From contig CAWDMC010000004.1 of NCBI GenBank assembly GCA_963803295.1, forward strand, positions 186,001-250,000: a DNA stretch of 64,000 nt. Reading direction: 5' to 3'. The DNA is from CAWDMC01 sp963803295. GTDB taxonomy: Bacteria > Acidobacteriota > Terriglobia > UBA7540. Shown in pieces: positions 34,701 through 43,545 of this stretch (position 1 is the first letter of the stretch; each line of letters opens with the position of its first letter). Both the position numbers and the translations under genes were made by a program. A model generated the notes under the pieces. It worked only from the letters and a program-made list of their open reading frames with translations. It had not been told where the DNA came from and did no database searches.

Positions 34701-35236
34701 GGGTCACCGATTTCGTCTATGATCTCCCATTCTTCAGGTCCCATCGGTTCCTGGGCGGCTGGTCGGTCGACTCCATTTTCACAGTGCAAAGCGGCTTGCC
34801 GTTCACCATCTACAACGCCGGAGCCGATTACAATCTGGATGGAAAATTTATCGATCGTCCTGATTTCACGGGCGGCCCCGTCCACAGCGCGATCGATCAC
34901 TCAGTGAGCCCTGCAGACGGCTACTTTAAAACGACGAACTTCGTAGATCCCAGTCTTGATCCCAGCATCAATCTAGGCCTCTGGCGGGACGGAAGCTTAA
35001 GCCGCAACGCTCTTGCCGGTCCAGGATATGTTAACCTGGATTTTGGGCTGGCGAAGGAGTTCAAGCTCAACGAGCGGTTTACCATCACAGTTAAGGCCAA
35101 CTATTTCAATACACTCAATCGGCCGAATTTTGCCCTGCCTGATGGAAATATGTCTGACGCCGGAGTTTCCTTCGGACAATCTACCCAAACTTACGGAGCG
35201 AGAGTAGGGCAGTTCGCTGCGCGACTGGATTTTTAG
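31751..35236 (+). CDS. TonB-dependent receptor with N-terminal carboxypeptidase-regulatory-like domain (Oar-like)
   Basis: 1,161 residues from ATG 31751 with AAAGGAG about ten bases upstream. Signal peptide (FVTVLVMILSLASPSYA), then a carboxypeptidase-regulatory-like beta-sandwich (GVVTGSVTDPSGAVVPGAKV to about residue 120), a plug domain (VSGLVDRNTLANLPLEVRD to ~270) and a large outer-membrane barrel ending in Phe (GQFAARLDF). This architecture is heavily expanded in Acidobacteriota and takes up polysaccharide- or peptide-derived ligands energised by TonB. The substrate is unknown and no partner transporter or SusD-like gene is adjacent. A terminator-like hairpin follows, so it is monocistronic. 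Confidence 0.95.
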   Translation: MKGRPLSGNPHPDRWHIYLGSFVTVLVMILSLASPSYAQFGKGVVTGSVTDPSGAVVPGAKVTLVNEATNEVKMVDANSAGIYRFDFTDVGHYTLKVSAASFSDHEVKDLIVTVGQTVVVNVQLEIGRATQTVTVEAGGVQLVQTDSSEVSGLVDRNTLANLPLEVRDPTAFVNLLPGSVPSALGNTEFNGSTRGSSVNGSRGGTGNFMVEGFDINDQGQGGRSHNTAGSIPGAIVGISPDAMQEFRVVTNNFSAQYGRQSGFVADVSLRSGTNSIHGSAFEYNRNQAISANDLFSNKAGIKDSLVRNQFGGSLGGPIKKDKTFIFGAIEIQRMRQGAPLTVTSLTPDFVNFVKTGQFATFNESAAAGFCMQNLDATCPGAFATANTVGPVATQLLDAFPAPVPTSNFTNVSGGVLAGGIEYPVNEFGQTSVTDSLQLNETRFNVKLDHSFNAANQITFLMALDNFPSFDSQGGTDNVCCSPYTATGRAQTWGLSYTHIFSPTIVSESKVSYLRHKAGFPRDKSPNLPSVISANDALNLGFGMSSSFPQFNTDNQFQYQEHLAVTHGTHSLKFGFEYRRTRNGSVFAADRDGLFYAWDTENLLTDGTFGDITNALLGTDFLGSFYLAEASVNPQTGQKPEYYRGFRANEYGWYVQDDLKLTPRLTLNLGVRYDYFGPPHNFRPGFDSNFYFGNGTVPLTPPSSATRAPNPFFPAGSIYYAREATAAFQLKDSDIWNPDRNNFAPRFGLAWDVFGDHKTVLRTGGGVFYDRFWNNLFENIRFNPPLFSFNVVGFGGNGLPVSPVQTPGLYASTIDTALFASYTGSASPRHMDQNIRTPYTEQVFFGLQRELPGSMMVEADYVGTFAHKLTGVIDLNTFPGRTISAEDPVTGLSYSTARPNSTISSDNARGNFFDSSYHSLQLNVEKRMSHGLQFKSSYVWSKALDYVSDAFNNRAAEGNSNIGIMDPNNRRLDYGPADFDLRHRWVTDFVYDLPFFRSHRFLGGWSVDSIFTVQSGLPFTIYNAGADYNLDGKFIDRPDFTGGPVHSAIDHSVSPADGYFKTTNFVDPSLDPSINLGLWRDGSLSRNALAGPGYVNLDFGLAKEFKLNERFTITVKANYFNTLNRPNFALPDGNMSDAGVSFGQSTQTYGARVGQFAARLDF

Positions 35237-35271
35237 CTGGCTAGGTTTTGAATATTTCCTTGCCCATCAAG

Positions 35272-35308
35272 AAGCCCCGCGGCTTAATCCGCACGCGGCG
35301 GGGTTTCT
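35272..35308 (+). terminator. Rho-independent terminator after the TonB receptor gene
   Basis: AGCCCCGC...GCGGGGTTTCTC: six-base G/C stem with a 17-base loop, containing further possible pairs, followed by a short T-rich run. It lies 35 bases after the receptor stop codon. Confidence 0.6.
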
Positions 35309-35511
35309 CGTTCAAACTCACCCAAGCGCAAACTACCAACACTCATCCACCGCGGATGTCGCTTCGATTCTGCTATGTCTCTTGCTCACATTGAAAACCC
35401 TGCCTGGCGAGTGTACGATCTCAAAGGTACCGAATTCTGAAGAGGCTGTCGGCGGCTCGGCTGCTGACTGGCTTTGAGCGGGGGCTACGCCCCGGCTCGG
35501 AGGAGAAATCT

Positions 35512-36687
35512 GTGCCTGAAACCGTACCGGTTCGACTTCTTGCCACACCTCCGCTGACCGTCCTCCGTGAAGAGGAACAGATGTTTCAGGCGGCGGCGCG
35601 TGAGTTTGCCGAAAAGGAGATTGGTCCGCACGTGGCGGAGATGGATCGCGAGGGCGTTTTCCGTCACGAGTTGATCGACAAGTTCTTCGCCCAGGGTTAC
35701 ATGGGCATCGAAATCCCCGAGCAATATGGCGGCAGCGGCGGATCGTTCTTCATGGCGGTGCTCGCGATTGAAGAGTTCTCTCGCGTCGACGCCTCGGCCG
35801 GCGTAGTCATCGACGTGCAAAACACGCTGGTCACCAATGCCATCCTGAAGTGGGGAACCGATGCCCAGAAGAGGGCCTTTTTGCCCCGTCTGGCGGGCAA
35901 CACGGTGGGGGCCTACGCGCTGTCGGAAGCTGGGTCCGGCAGCGACGCTTTCGCTCTCGCGACGCACGCGCGTGAAGCCGGCGATCACTATCTGTTGAAC
36001 GGCCGCAAGCTCTGGGTTACCAATGGCAAGGAAGCGGGCCTCTTCATACTTTTCGCGACCATGAATCGGGAACTTGGACACCGGGGCATCACGGCCTTCC
36101 TTATCGATCGCGAGACGCCTGGTTTCAGTGTGGGTAAGAAAGAAGACAAGCTCGGAATACGTGCCTCGTCCACCTGCGAGCTGATTCTCGAGGATTGCCG
36201 CGTACCCAAGGCCAATGTTCTTGGCGAGCCCGGGAAGGGCTACAAGGTCGCCATCGAGACGCTCAATGAGGGTCGCATCGGCATCGGCGCACAGATGTTG
36301 GGTGTAGCGCGGGGCGCCCTCGACCACGCCTCTGCCTACGCCAAGGAGCGGAAACAATTCGGCAAACCGATTGCCGAATTCCAGGCGATCCAGTTTCAGT
36401 TGGCTCGTCTGGCAACCGAGGTCGAAGCGGCTCGCCTGATGACCTACAACGCCGCTCGCTTGAAGGACGCCGGCCTTCCCTTTCTGAAGGAGGGTGCCAT
36501 GACCAAGTATTACTGCTCACAAGTGGCCGAGCGCGTGGCTTCCGAGTGCATTGAGGTCTACGGCGGCTATGGCTTCACTAAAGATTATCCCGCCGAGAAA
36601 TACCTACGAGATTCGAAGATCGGCAAGATCTACGAAGGCACCTCGTTTATGCAATTGCAGACCATCGCCAAGCTGATCTTGGGATAA
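35512..36687 (+). CDS. Acyl-CoA dehydrogenase (short/branched-chain type)
   Basis: 391 residues from GTG 35512 with GGAGGAG eight bases upstream. The three-domain FAD fold is clear: N-terminal helices, the beta domain signature AYALSEAGSGSDAF and LWVTNGKEAGLF, and the C-terminal helical domain with RKQFGKPIAEFQAIQF and the end CIEVYGGYGFTKDYPAEK. The catalytic Glu is in IYEGTSFMQLQTIAK, the position used by short-chain, glutaryl and isobutyryl-type enzymes. It removes two hydrogens from acyl-CoA and passes electrons to ETF; no ETF genes lie nearby. Chain preference is not determined. Confidence 0.94.
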   Translation: MPETVPVRLLATPPLTVLREEEQMFQAAAREFAEKEIGPHVAEMDREGVFRHELIDKFFAQGYMGIEIPEQYGGSGGSFFMAVLAIEEFSRVDASAGVVIDVQNTLVTNAILKWGTDAQKRAFLPRLAGNTVGAYALSEAGSGSDAFALATHAREAGDHYLLNGRKLWVTNGKEAGLFILFATMNRELGHRGITAFLIDRETPGFSVGKKEDKLGIRASSTCELILEDCRVPKANVLGEPGKGYKVAIETLNEGRIGIGAQMLGVARGALDHASAYAKERKQFGKPIAEFQAIQFQLARLATEVEAARLMTYNAARLKDAGLPFLKEGAMTKYYCSQVAERVASECIEVYGGYGFTKDYPAEKYLRDSKIGKIYEGTSFMQLQTIAKLILG

Positions 36688-36752
36688 GCCAAACCCTTCA
36701 GAGGATGCTCTTAATAGCGGTGGCGCTGCCCCCCGGAATCTGGATCTCCTTA

Positions 36753-36836
36753 GCCCCGAAGGGGCGGATTATCCCAGCCCTGGGCAACGCCCAGGGATCA
36801 AACATAACGCATTCTTGTCCGAAGCCCTGAAAGGGC
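36753..36836. repeat. Cluster of three small GC hairpins
   Basis: GCCCCGAAGGGGC (36753-36765), CCCTGGGCAACGCCCAGGG (36778-36796) and GCCCTGAAAGGGC (36824-36836) follow one another in the space between two tail-to-tail genes. They may act as terminators; their regular form also resembles dispersed palindromes known from this phylum. Confidence 0.55.
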
Positions 36837-36963
36837 GCTCCAAGAGACCTCAATACATTCCTGGATATATAGCACCCGGTTGGCCTGGGCTGCGGTGGCT
36901 CGCCCCTTCGGGCTCTTAAAATGTCGGAACCTGGCTACAAACGTCGCGACGAACCTCGCTTAG

Positions 36964-38622
36964 TTAGCGACGGACTGGGGCCTTGGCGAACTGCTGCATC
37001 AGACTCAAGGTATTAAGCAGTGTGGTGGCGGCGTTGTCAAAGTGGTCGCGCGCCAACTGGAAATTGCACCCTTGAGGCACCCTCCGGAGCTTCCAATCGA
37101 GTAACTCAATCACCGGCCTGAGCGGCGGCCTGGTTTCGGTAAGCGCTTTGATTTCGCTCAAGCCTTCTGTGACTGACTCGTACAGCCCCAGGACAACGCT
37201 GCCGGCCTCGGCGTCGCAGTTGATGGAAAGCTGCCGGCAATGTTCGGCGCCGCGGCTCATGCTCTCGAGCGCCTCAGCGAGCGATTCAACTTCTCTTTCG
37301 AGCTCGCGCCATTGTCCGCGAACGCTTGCATCGCCAAGGTCAACTCGCTGCGAACACCAAGCGTCAAGATAGTCCAGGCGAAACTCACCAGGAATCGGGC
37401 ATTCCTTGTCCTCTGTAGAGTACAAATCCTGCTGGCGGAAGGCATAAGCCAGGGAATGCCGTAGCGCTAGGGCAAAGAGCTCATCCAGATTCAACTGATC
37501 GTGATGAACGGGGCGGTAGGCGATGCCCCCGAGTGGATCGGAAGCCGCAGGCAGGAAAACGGTTTCCCACGCTTCGATCCCGGACTGCACGAGATCATGA
37601 CGGAAGGTAGGTCTTTCCAGTTGGCCAAGCCGGTGAAGGGCCGCGGCGAGCACCAGGGTCGGTGGGATCCCTTCAAGTGATGCACCGGGAGCTTGCAGGA
37701 TAACGTGTCCTCGTCCCCAAGGTGCTTTTGCGCGGAAAGCCGACTCTGCATCATACAGACCGATCACGGGTGTTCCCGCGGCTGCGGACAGTTGGGTTGC
37801 CTCATTATCGGTACTGATCGCCAGGTCGACATGAGAGAGCAGGCACGCTAAGTCAACGGCCGAGGCGAGGCGCAAGTGTTTGGCAGAGCCGTTTCTGCAG
37901 GCGGCGACTACGGTGGCGGCCCGCTCGCTCGAAACGGCTGTGCCTGACACGATCAAGGGACTGAACCCCTTAGTACTGAGTTCCTCAACAAGTTGTGCGG
38001 AACTGGTGGCGGGCCAGGGTTCGTCCGCGCTGCGTCCTCCCGGAATCAGCGCGACCTTGGGACCCGGCGGCAACGCGAACGGCAACTCGGCGCTCTGAGA
38101 CGCGTAGGGACGGGAGTCCGCGTGCGGCACCTGCCTACAGGGACCCGCGCAGCGGAACAGGTCCGTGATATTAAACCAGTTGTGCTGATGGAAGCCGGCC
38201 AGCGCCGACGTGTAGTTCTGTGCTTCGCCCAGGAACATGCGCTCGCCCTGAGATGTCATCACACATCCCGCCCTGCTTCCGGCAGGGATCTGGGCCGAGA
38301 GCCAGCACTCCAGGGGCTCGCGGGAAAGGTTGATTACGACATCATACGGCGGAAGATCAAACTGTCGCAGAAGATCAGTGGCGCCATCCGGAATCCCATC
38401 CTGCCGGAGCCGTCGAAACGCTTCATTCAGCTTTCCGGCGATCCGAGGTAGCGTCCGGACCCGGTTGAGCCCACGAACACCTTCAACGATTGATCGATTT
38501 TCTTCGGCGACGAGGACTTCCACAATGTCTGAAGGCGACACTCCGATAAGATCCTCGAGGAGGGGCGAGGTTTGAATCACCTCACCAAGGTCGCCGAGTT
38601 GAATCACCAGGGTTCGGGCCAT
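36964..38622 (-). CDS. Glycosyltransferase family 9 (heptosyltransferase-like) with C-terminal extension
   Basis: 552 residues. Residues 1-330 show the GT9 layout: MARTLVIQLGDLGEVIQTSP at the start, YDVVINLS, PGGRSADEPWP (acceptor/nucleotide loop), and DLAISTDNEATQLSAAAGTP followed by VIGLYD. GT9 enzymes move ADP-heptose or similar sugars to LPS core or other acceptors. About 210 further residues follow that I do not recognise; they are helical, with FRLDYLDAWCSQRVD and LEREVESLAEALESM, and no signal. GT9 proteins are normally ~330-370 residues long. No LPS genes are adjacent. The flanking genes are read away or toward it, so it is probably a single transcript. Confidence 0.8.
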   Translation of the reverse strand: MARTLVIQLGDLGEVIQTSPLLEDLIGVSPSDIVEVLVAEENRSIVEGVRGLNRVRTLPRIAGKLNEAFRRLRQDGIPDGATDLLRQFDLPPYDVVINLSREPLECWLSAQIPAGSRAGCVMTSQGERMFLGEAQNYTSALAGFHQHNWFNITDLFRCAGPCRQVPHADSRPYASQSAELPFALPPGPKVALIPGGRSADEPWPATSSAQLVEELSTKGFSPLIVSGTAVSSERAATVVAACRNGSAKHLRLASAVDLACLLSHVDLAISTDNEATQLSAAAGTPVIGLYDAESAFRAKAPWGRGHVILQAPGASLEGIPPTLVLAAALHRLGQLERPTFRHDLVQSGIEAWETVFLPAASDPLGGIAYRPVHHDQLNLDELFALALRHSLAYAFRQQDLYSTEDKECPIPGEFRLDYLDAWCSQRVDLGDASVRGQWRELEREVESLAEALESMSRGAEHCRQLSINCDAEAGSVVLGLYESVTEGLSEIKALTETRPPLRPVIELLDWKLRRVPQGCNFQLARDHFDNAATTLLNTLSLMQQFAKAPVRR

Positions 38623-38820
38623 CGGCTTATCAGACCAACGCGTCCGTCAGCTGGAAGGCGCTCGCTCATTACCTATTCTGTCATAAACTTCTGAGTAAAG
38701 ACAAATTATGGGTTTATACGGCCGGATTTCGCCCACGGTTCCCAAAGGCACTCAAGGACACCTTCCGAACTTTTTATCCGGGAATCATCCTCCTGAAAGC
38801 GCAGTTGCATCCAAATTGGC

Positions 38821-39534
38821 ATGTCGCAAAGATCTCCCGGAAGCTGGGTGGTTCGTCAATTCGAACGAGCCGTGCGTCTGGGGGTTTGGGGCGCCTACCG
38901 CGGCGTAAAGCTCGACCCACTCAAGTACCTGATTCACTTGCGCCGTGCCTATAGCCTGCCGATCCAATCGTTCCGTGATATGCAAACACTCCCTCTGCCG
39001 GTGATTGACCACATTGCGGCCCGAACGGTTCGCGCTACTCGCAGGCTGGCTGCGGCGGAAGGGGCAGGCTTGGGTTTGGGGGGATTCCTCACGGTCATTC
39101 CCGATGTCGGATTCCTGAGTACGGTCACCTTCAGGATGATCCAGAAGCTAAGTCTGCTGCATGGGTTCGAGTACAACACCGAAGAAGAGATGACGGAGCT
39201 GTGGATCGCCACGGCCACTGCGGCCGGGGTCGATCTGGCTCGGGATTGGCTGGAAAAGGATCTGATCGAACGGCTGGCACCCCGAATCGTCGAGCGCATC
39301 GCGCTGCGCGTAGGTACGGAAGCAGCAGAAAAGTGGGTGGCTCGTGTAGTTCCAGTAGTGAGCTCGGCCGTAGGGGCCGGGCTGAACTACTATTTCATTA
39401 ACGGCTGGGGGCGTCGCGCCTCCCGCCATTTCCGCGAGCGACACCTGCTCGCGCGCGGGTACCCTAGCATTCAGGCTGCCACCTCGACTGAATTACCGAT
39501 ACGCCCCCTGCTTGCCCCTGTCCCCGAGAAATAG
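38821..39534 (+). CDS. EcsC-family protein
   Basis: 237 residues. Family-like blocks are AAAEGAGLGLGGFLTVIPDV, FLSTVTFRMIQKLSLLHGFE and a Gly/Ala-rich C-terminal segment VVPVVSSAVGAGLNYYFING, with amphipathic or weakly hydrophobic stretches suggesting peripheral membrane association. EcsC proteins have no established biochemical role; in Bacillus the gene accompanies the EcsAB ABC transporter, which is absent here. ATG 38821 has no strong Shine-Dalgarno sequence. Single gene between the GT9 gene (divergent) and the small peptide gene. Confidence 0.8.
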   Translation: MSQRSPGSWVVRQFERAVRLGVWGAYRGVKLDPLKYLIHLRRAYSLPIQSFRDMQTLPLPVIDHIAARTVRATRRLAAAEGAGLGLGGFLTVIPDVGFLSTVTFRMIQKLSLLHGFEYNTEEEMTELWIATATAAGVDLARDWLEKDLIERLAPRIVERIALRVGTEAAEKWVARVVPVVSSAVGAGLNYYFINGWGRRASRHFRERHLLARGYPSIQAATSTELPIRPLLAPVPEK

Positions 39535-39720
39535 CGTCGACCCTATGGGTCGAGCCCTATGGGAATGCACTGGCTTGCCACCCTCATCTGCCGGCCGGCC
39601 CCGGAGTTCATTGCCTAGCCATGGGGCAGAGAACGCAGAATTGTCGTTAGCGTGAAACGAAATCCCAGAGATATTCACCACTTTATGTCACTATATACCT
39701 GTGTGGAGGGAGGGCCAAAC

Positions 39721-39918
39721 ATGGCTAGAACCGAGAATCAGAGCAGTGAGCCGACAGAGCAAGTGCCTGTTGCCGATTCAGTCGAAGACGCAACTTTAGC
39801 TCTGGCGGAAAGCGACCTGTCGCCAATCTCCAGTCCGACCCTGGAGACCAAAGAACTTCGCAAACCAAGGGTTACCAACCAGCGGGGGCGGGTTGGTGGC
39901 GGCGGTAGTCCGGCGTGA
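39721..39918 (+). CDS. Short acidic peptide gene next to the TPR-CHAT gene
   Basis: 65 residues from ATG 39721; the preceding AGGGAGG at seven bases is among the best ribosome-binding sites in the window and rules out the earlier in-frame ATG at 39652. The first ~45 residues are acidic and disordered-looking (EPTEQVPVADSVEDATLALA), followed by a basic patch (KELRKPRVTNQRGR) and a glycine-rich tail (VGGGGSPA). There are no cysteines, no signal peptide and no known domain. It precedes the CHAT-protease gene on the same strand by 257 bp. Either an unknown small protein or a modified/processed peptide; function not assignable. Confidence 0.6.
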   Translation: MARTENQSSEPTEQVPVADSVEDATLALAESDLSPISSPTLETKELRKPRVTNQRGRVGGGGSPA

Positions 39919-40175
39919 GACTCGACCGCGCTTCGCGGGCCGCTTTTATCGGGCTGTCGCAGGAGTCACAGGAGTCCCCTTTGGCGGAGAAAGTTGGGGG
40001 TCACATTTGATTCGGCCCTGAGGGTCAGGTTACGAGTCACGTAGCTTCTGCTTCGCGCCTGCATATCATCCTTGTCTCCGTTCTTGGCCGGAAACCCGAG
40101 GGCGCCAGAAGCGCGAGGGTAGCCGGACCAGGATCGCGCATTTCTGCGCGCCGCGCCCACGCCACCATAACATCT

Positions 40176-42683
40176 GTGTATTCGGCACCGCTACGGACAG
40201 CGGTGAGTTGTTGCCTGATTTCCCTGGCAGTCATAGCTGGCGCATGTGGCGTTCACCAGAAGAATTCTGGAGAAGCGCTTTATCAGAAAGCGGAGCGGAC
40301 ACAGCGCCAAGGTCAGCTGCAAGAGGCGTTGAAGCAGACAAGACGTGGGCTTGACGAGTGCCGTGATCAGGACGTCAACTCGGAACTGTGCTGGAAATTC
40401 CGGCTTCTCGAAGGCGAGCTTCGCCTGAGTTTTCCTCCTCAAAAAGAGGCCGTCGAAGGGCTGGAGAAGGCGCGAATCAAATGCCCGCCCAAGCCGGAAC
40501 TGCAAGCCCGTCTGTTGACGCTCCTGGGCTACAACAAGTTTCTGCTGGGCCAAACTGAACAATCCCGGGTTGAAGCCCGAAAGCTCCTGGAACAGGCCTA
40601 CCAACTTGCCTCCCGGGTTGGATCATCGCAGGCTATTCAGGTGGTGGAAACTACCTACGGAATCCTGCTTGACGACCTGCCCAGCGCTGAGAAGATGCTG
40701 TCCCATGCCTGCAAGGTCGCCGAACAGCTGGGCGACGGCTATCTTTGGTCCCGCGCGCTCAATAACCTCGGCTACGTCCTGATGGATCACTCCCGATTCG
40801 ATGACGCCATTCCCCCGTTCCAGTCGGCCGCGAGAGTGGCCGAAAAGAGCGGCAGCAGACAGATGCGCGAGCTTGCTCTTGGAAACCTTGCTTGGTGTTA
40901 CTACAAACTGGGTGATCTCGATCGAGCTCTTGACCTGTTCTCGCAGGCCCAATCTCTATCCACTGAAATAGGAGACACGGACCGCCTGCAGAGGTGGGTC
41001 GGCGACACCGGCGACATACACTTCGTACGCGGCGAATTTAGGGATGCCATGTCGTCGTTCCGGCAGGCGGCTAGTCTGGCGGAAAGGGTGGGGAACTACC
41101 GCTGGTTGTCGTTGTGGCAGAGCAACCTGGCCGCTTCAGCTTTGGAAATCGGAGATTTGGATTCGGCGGAACAACTTAACAACGAGGCCCTGGCCCTCGA
41201 ACGCACCCATCCAGATCTGTCTTTCGAAGTATGGCCGATCTGGAACAGGGCCGCGATCGCAGAGCGGAGAAGGGAGTTTGCGCAAGCTGAGACTTTGTAC
41301 CACCAGGCCATAACGCTTGCCATCAAGCAGGAAAAGTCTCAGGAATTGTGGGGAGCCCAAGCTGGACTGGCCTCCGTCTACCGCAAGACCGGACGCGCGA
41401 AGGCCGCTGAATCCCAATATCGGACTACGCTCGCGAGCATAGGTAAGGAGTGGTCCAACCTCGCTGAAGATGACCTGAAGCTGACATTCTTCGAGGCCCT
41501 GAACTTCTATCAAGACTATGTTGATCTCCTGGTAGAGCGCGGCCGAAAAGATACGGCGCTGGAAGTCGCAGACTCCTCTCGTGCTCGATTGCTGTCGCTG
41601 AGAGTAGGAGGTGCCACACCGGTCGGACTGCGGGTCGAGGAACTGCGCCGAGCGGCGCGGGCGACCCACACTGTGTTCCTTGCTTATTGGCTGGCACCTG
41701 TTCGATCGTTTCTCTGGGTTATCGGTCCCAAGGGCATCGAGCTTTTTCAGTTGCCCCCGGCTCGCGAAATAGAGGCATTGGTCGAAAGGCACAATCGCAG
41801 AATTCAGAACATGGAGGATCTGGTCGGCGAATTCCCCGAAGACGCCGAGGCCTTGTATCGAGTGCTTGTGGGGCCGGCCGGCCGGTTGATATCACCGGGC
41901 TCAAAGGTCCTGATCGTGCCCGACGGGCGCTTAAATGACCTCAACTTTGAGACCTTGGTGGTCGAGAAGCCCCGTCCTCCTCGCTACTGGATTGAGGACG
42001 TCACGATCGCTGTCGCTCCTTCCCTGGGCTTGCTGAGGAGCGAACAAGCGAAGCGGAGGGGACGGCCCAAGCTGCTGTTCATCGGTGACCCATTGACCCC
42101 GGCAGGGATTGTCCCTCCCCTACCCCATCTCAAGGAAGAGGTCTCTCTTGTCACTCGAGTTTTTCCCGCATCCTCCGAAACCATAATCACCCGTGAACAT
42201 GCGTATCCCGGGGCGTATGGGGAATCCATGCCCATCAACTACTCGTTGATCCATTTCGCAGCTCACGCCATTGCCAGGCCCGAAAGGCCTCTCTATTCGG
42301 AAATTGTCCTGTCAGAAAAAAAAGGAGCTTATAAACTCTATGCGCGGGACATCCTCCGAGAACCGCTCCAGGCTGAGTTGGTGACAATATCGGGCTGCCA
42401 CAGTGCGGGCTCGAAGACGTATACGGGCGAGGGATTGGTCGGATTTACCTGGGCATTTCTGCGGGCGGGAGCACGAAACGTGATCGCTGGGCTATGGGAC
42501 ATTGACGACGGCACGGCACCGGAGGTGATGAGTTCCCTTTATGCCCACTTCCTGGCGCGGGAGAGCCCGCCCGACGCTTTGCGGTTTACCAAACTCGACT
42601 TGCTGAAGTCGAGAAGGGTAAACCACCGCCCGTATTATTGGGCACCCTGGGTAGTGTTCACACGCAGCATTCCCAAGTCGTGA
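40176..42683 (+). CDS. TPR-CHAT lipoprotein (caspase-like cysteine protease domain)
   Basis: 835 residues from GTG 40176. Lipoprotein leader with lipobox (LAVIAGACGVHQ), then roughly ten tetratricopeptide-type repeats (for example ALNNLGYVLMDHSRFDDAI, ALGNLAWCYYKLGDLDRAL) to about residue 430. The C-terminal CHAT domain has LIVPDGRLNDLNFETL, the catalytic His in LIHFAAHAIA and the catalytic Cys in VTISGCHSAG, and ends in the usual FLRAGARNVIAGLWDIDD and YYWAPWVVF. CHAT proteases act in surveillance and cell-death-like systems when paired with a sensor; the lipoprotein form would face the periplasm. No sensor is adjacent, only a short peptide gene upstream. Protease activity is inferred from intact residues. 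Confidence 0.9.
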   Translation: MYSAPLRTAVSCCLISLAVIAGACGVHQKNSGEALYQKAERTQRQGQLQEALKQTRRGLDECRDQDVNSELCWKFRLLEGELRLSFPPQKEAVEGLEKARIKCPPKPELQARLLTLLGYNKFLLGQTEQSRVEARKLLEQAYQLASRVGSSQAIQVVETTYGILLDDLPSAEKMLSHACKVAEQLGDGYLWSRALNNLGYVLMDHSRFDDAIPPFQSAARVAEKSGSRQMRELALGNLAWCYYKLGDLDRALDLFSQAQSLSTEIGDTDRLQRWVGDTGDIHFVRGEFRDAMSSFRQAASLAERVGNYRWLSLWQSNLAASALEIGDLDSAEQLNNEALALERTHPDLSFEVWPIWNRAAIAERRREFAQAETLYHQAITLAIKQEKSQELWGAQAGLASVYRKTGRAKAAESQYRTTLASIGKEWSNLAEDDLKLTFFEALNFYQDYVDLLVERGRKDTALEVADSSRARLLSLRVGGATPVGLRVEELRRAARATHTVFLAYWLAPVRSFLWVIGPKGIELFQLPPAREIEALVERHNRRIQNMEDLVGEFPEDAEALYRVLVGPAGRLISPGSKVLIVPDGRLNDLNFETLVVEKPRPPRYWIEDVTIAVAPSLGLLRSEQAKRRGRPKLLFIGDPLTPAGIVPPLPHLKEEVSLVTRVFPASSETIITREHAYPGAYGESMPINYSLIHFAAHAIARPERPLYSEIVLSEKKGAYKLYARDILREPLQAELVTISGCHSAGSKTYTGEGLVGFTWAFLRAGARNVIAGLWDIDDGTAPEVMSSLYAHFLARESPPDALRFTKLDLLKSRRVNHRPYYWAPWVVFTRSIPKS

Positions 42684-42807
42684 AATCTGTGCGCTGCAGT
42701 ATACAGGATCGCAAGGTGCCGAGCCGGTCTGCATTCCAATAGGTGCCGCGGCTGGTGGTAACCCCGTGTTACAATTCTTGTTTTCAGTGGTCACCAAGGA
42801 GATGCCA

Positions 42808-43545
42808 TTGTCAGGACGGGACGATATGCTGAGGCGGATCCGAACCGCGCTTGGACGTGACTCCCAGGCATCGCCGGACGCAATCGGATGCGAGCCACTG
42901 GTGTTCGATCTGACTGGCGTGATGCCGTCCATCGCGTCCGCGGATCTTCTGCCCAAGTTCGAGCGGGAGTTGGCCGCACTTGCGGGTAAGACTTGGAGAG
43001 TGACGAGTTTGGCCGAACTCGAAGAGAGACTGAAGTCGATTGTTGACGGGTCGGGGTCGAATTCCGTGGTGCTGTCACGCCATCCACTGCTTGAACAGCT
43101 CGCAATCGCCGAACGCCTGCAATCGCTAGACATGAACGTGGCGATCTGGCCGGGTGCTACTAATATGTGTGAGGAAGAGCGCGCCGCCCAGGACTTTCGC
43201 GAGTCGTGTTTTGCCGCCGGCGCTGGGATCACGGGCGTCGATTTCGTCCTGGCCGAGACCGGCAGCCTCGTGCTGAGCAGTTCGACCGAAGGAGCCCAGC
43301 TAACTTCTCTCGCGCCGCCCGTACACATCGCTCTTTACCGACGGATGCAAATCGTAGCTTCGCTCGACGAGGTGCTCGCGCGCTTGCCGTTGGCAGGCGG
43401 CCTCGATGAGCCGGGCGCCGGCCGCTCCGTGGTATTCGTCACCGGGACCAGCCGCACGGCGGATATCGAACAGGTTCTCATCCGTGGCGTCCATGGACCG
43501 CGGGAAGTGCATGCCATTCTGGTGGAAGAATCCTGCCTTCTGTAG
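42808..43545 (+). CDS. LutC/YkgG-type LUD-domain protein
   Basis: 245 residues from TTG 42808: AAGGAG lies six bases before it, whereas the ATG at 42802 touches the Shine-Dalgarno sequence. LUD-domain features: RIRTALGRD at the start, SVVLSRHPLLEQL, and the conserved FVLAETGSLVLSSS and VHIALYRRMQIV, ending GVHGPREVHAILVE. LutC belongs to the LutABC L-lactate oxidation system, but lutA and lutB are not in the window, so the partner is elsewhere or the role differs. The last residues ESCLL and the stop TAG are contributed by an adjoining REP-like element. Confidence 0.85.
   Translation: MSGRDDMLRRIRTALGRDSQASPDAIGCEPLVFDLTGVMPSIASADLLPKFERELAALAGKTWRVTSLAELEERLKSIVDGSGSNSVVLSRHPLLEQLAIAERLQSLDMNVAIWPGATNMCEEERAAQDFRESCFAAGAGITGVDFVLAETGSLVLSSSTEGAQLTSLAPPVHIALYRRMQIVASLDEVLARLPLAGGLDEPGAGRSVVFVTGTSRTADIEQVLIRGVHGPREVHAILVEESCLL

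Noticed and set aside
36753..36836. Possible CRISPR-like array of short hairpins
   Set aside because: Three different small palindromes, no repeated unit with regular spacers and no cas genes.
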